Assembly: GCF_041770905.1 (NCBI RefSeq)
Contig: NZ_JBEUWX010000001.1
Location: forward strand, 62,001-126,000
Length of the DNA: 64,000 bases
Origin: Propionivibrio hellwigii
GTDB taxonomy: Bacteria > Pseudomonadota > Gammaproteobacteria > Burkholderiales > Rhodocyclaceae
Direction of reading: 5' to 3'
Position 1 is the first letter of the stretch, and every line of letters begins with the position of its first letter. The notes under the pieces were generated by a model that searched no databases, was not told the origin of the DNA, and worked only from the letters and a program-made list of their open reading frames with translations. The position numbers and the translations under genes are program-made. This document shows positions 63,001 to 64,000 of the stretch, one piece after another.

Positions 63001-64000
63001 CAATGCCGGCAATGGCACCCCCATGATTCCTGGCCTGCCCGTGCGCCTGAACAACAACGTCGCCCTGGGTGACAGCGCGAAAGTTAAAGACGACACCAAC
63101 TTCCGCGTGGCACTCGGGTCCTTCTCCATCGCGGGCGAATCGAATCTGAATGCAGCGCCCTACAAACCGACGGCAAATGCCAATGTTGCCGGCGTTGCAG
63201 GCCCGGGCGTAGAGCTGGGCGAAGTATCGGTTGGCGGCGATAACACGGCTGGGATGGGGAAAGTTCTCTACCGCCGCATCACCAACGTGGCGGCCGGTGC
63301 GGCCGATACCGACGCAGTGAATGTGAGTCAGCTCAAAGCGGCCACCAACAAGGTCACTGCTGGTGACGGCATCACCGTTACCGATACGGCAAATGCCGAC
63401 GGCAGCACCACCTATAAAGTAGCGGCTGACACCACGCCGCTGACAGTTACCAACGGCAAAGTAACCCCGCCGGCTGCTGGTAATGCGAACAAACTGGCCA
63501 CGGCTGGCGACATTGCCAACGCCATCAACAACAGCGGCTTCCAGGCCACTGCGGGCGGCAACTTGGCCAGTGGCACTACGGCCACTGCCACCACCGTCAA
63601 ACCTGGCCAGAAAGTAACCTTTGCGGCTGGTGACGGATTGACCGTGAAACAGGACCTGGACGCCAACGGCGACCAGAGCTACACCTACGCCCTGAACGCC
63701 CAATCTGTGGTGCAGAGTGCGCAAACCCCGGTCGTGTATACCAAAGCTGACGGCAGCAAGGTCTACAAACACAGCGACGGCAACTTCTACGACAAGCCCG
63801 AAGGTCAACCGGGGGCACAGCAAGTACAGCCTGGCGACGTCATTGCGAGCATGCAGAATGCAGCGGGCAACACCACGACGCCCACCACCCTGGCCAACGT
63901 CAAGGCCGGTGCCAAAGACACCGACGCAGTGAATGTGAGCCAGCTCAAAGGCGCAGCTGATGCTTTGGGCGGCGGCGCGGGCGTCAATACCGACGGCACC
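60002..64000 (+). CDS. Giant trimeric autotransporter adhesin (YadA/Hia-like), 5' part
   Basis: Surface adhesin secreted by the type Vc route; 1333 residues are visible and the frame runs off the window, so the C-terminal membrane anchor is unseen. Residues 1-22 are the extended signal peptide region (ESPR: MNRIYKTVWNEALAAWVAV), followed by a hydrophobic core ending 'LALAAGQANA'. Then come a ~100-residue distinctive head, many YadA-head left-handed-helix repeats ('SVAIG', 'AVALG', 'ATGKSAVALG'), and neck/stalk motifs: 'DAINGSQL', 'DTDAVNVAQL', 'DTDAVNVSQLKA', 'DTDAVNVSQLKG'. A ~50-residue unit beginning THYYSV occurs twice. Expected to mediate adhesion to host or other cells. Length may vary among strains by repeat number. 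Confidence 0.95.
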   Translation, partial: MNRIYKTVWNEALAAWVAVQETAKSHGKSASSGTGGSSTVVLDRLGIKKAQRFVPAVMASALALAAGQANAGTGFYLNDGQDVNCTGIADSTGAVQYAIMGTQIHTPFQGTAGVFVPNSSFFGITSAYNPCKPVGGNKEENHDTQTNRTLFYGSVNGPANTTDNGAKNLTLGGRLDVNSGIIGVGYRGTNGVDPSFTQNGYYKDTNGNLYRSSNSIRMGTGITLDEANNKEASIAIGVDTKSSALRTVAIGWDAQATGNEDVAYGVHAKASGGQAVALGPSTQAIGSQSTSIGNNSIARGNSSVSIGGDDLNAVASTTPLVSTNPANNNDALNDTAAAATYRNMTGQNLVDFTSTAGRYIPTEAGDGAVALGVQAKATGALSTAFGTKTSATGVASVALGVGASADKANAVALGAGSTTAETATSEKTATVGSITYGSAANPFAGSANVTAGDQVSIGSAGFERQIKHVAPGAITAASTDAINGSQLFYVTQGLQNQIGAAATHYYSVKGSGATDGNYNNDGATGAKAMAAGVNASAKTNNSIAIGTNASVEAGTETAESGTVTGVGSVAVGADSTAKGTNGAAFGQKAEAFGQNSLAAGQDSHATGKSAVALGDGARGSQDSATAVGVYTKATGASATAIGRAANATAASTTAVGAGTAATGNSAVAVGNGSKAAGASSFAAGHGAEAGATNSVSVGLNAGKGASNNIRTVAIGDSAAIDSNGNNNVAVGTQAMNGYAGNASIGIGEQAALGSKGQHNTVIGWTAARHLDGDDNIAIGTRANDATAAVPRTVANTVALGSDTKATVSGAVALGNKSVASTAAGVEGADPLNAVAAKNNATWTSTAAAVSVGDVANNITRQITGVAAGKEDTDAVNVAQLKAVSGAAKTHYYSVNSSEQAAGSNYNNDGATGTDALAAGVKAKAAQRNSVAIGNEAKVENSPANPSSSSIAIGDKAKAQGDLALAIGPGATVSGESAAGGIAIGSAATSNNGGMAVGSGANAGNGTPMIPGLPVRLNNNVALGDSAKVKDDTNFRVALGSFSIAGESNLNAAPYKPTANANVAGVAGPGVELGEVSVGGDNTAGMGKVLYRRITNVAAGAADTDAVNVSQLKAATNKVTAGDGITVTDTANADGSTTYKVAADTTPLTVTNGKVTPPAAGNANKLATAGDIANAINNSGFQATAGGNLASGTTATATTVKPGQKVTFAAGDGLTVKQDLDANGDQSYTYALNAQSVVQSAQTPVVYTKADGSKVYKHSDGNFYDKPEGQPGAQQVQPGDVIASMQNAAGNTTTPTTLANVKAGAKDTDAVNVSQLKGAADALGGGAGVNTDGT

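Overview
The window reads as chromosome of a GC-rich betaproteobacterium. The protein repertoire (ClpS/ClpA, SdhE, RlmJ, MeaB with a two-subunit methylmalonyl-CoA mutase, bacterial alpha-2-macroglobulin with PBP1C) fits Rhodocyclales-like bacteria such as propionate-forming anaerobes. Short mobile repeats that resemble the Correia elements of Neisseria point towards Neisseriales, or towards exchange with them. I cannot fix the genus from the sequence alone.

Layout. 1-1528: 5' part of a siderophore-type TonB receptor (minus strand, continues beyond the window). 2077-8705: methylmalonyl-CoA mutase operon mutA-mutB-meaB (minus), headed by a cobalamin riboswitch and with an intrinsic terminator before meaB. 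9169-14445: plus-strand operon for four-carbon sugar acids (LtnD, OtnK, OtnC, OtnI, GntP-type permease). 14713-18207: membrane-anchored alpha/beta hydrolase with an intact IS1380-family element inserted exactly at its stop codon. 18470-21046: clpS-clpA. 21282-27911: cold-shock protein, BepA-like M48 protease, TusA-like protein, LOG protein, SdhE, malate dehydrogenase, a CitE-type CoA-ester lyase and a MazG-like pyrophosphatase. 28199-29255: a frameshifted IS256/IS1249-like element. 29579-32280: TonB-dependent receptor of the copper-receptor family with a cupin gene, behind a Fur-like box. 32430-36688: RlmJ, AEC transporter, a LysR remnant, a PepSY protein and an old-yellow-enzyme homologue.

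36689-38535 is a dense non-coding repeat island with three kinds of repeat: tandem ~38-40 bp imperfect palindromes (also at 29287 and 44232), four Correia-like miniature elements, and a 112 bp duplication. After it come YpfJ metallopeptidase, small hypotheticals, ThpR, Pta, and an AT-richer two-gene islet that looks like an L,D-transpeptidase-type toxin with a periplasmic immunity partner (44488-45361). 45627-50517 is an ABC importer operon with two ATPases and one fused permease. 50709-59286 is pbpC plus alpha-2-macroglobulin. 60002-64000 is the 5' part of a giant trimeric autotransporter adhesin that runs off the window.

How the parts relate. Methylmalonyl-CoA mutase, MeaB, malate dehydrogenase, SdhE and Pta outline a succinate/propionate and acetate economy that depends on B12, and the riboswitch ties the mutase operon to cobalamin status. 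The tetronate operon would feed dihydroxyacetone phosphate into glycolysis. The alpha-2-macroglobulin/PBP1C pair, the toxin-like pair and the adhesin suggest a host-associated or crowded community life. The points most worth checking are the riboswitch in front of a B12-dependent enzyme, the repeat family, the Correia-like elements and the toxin/immunity-like pair.
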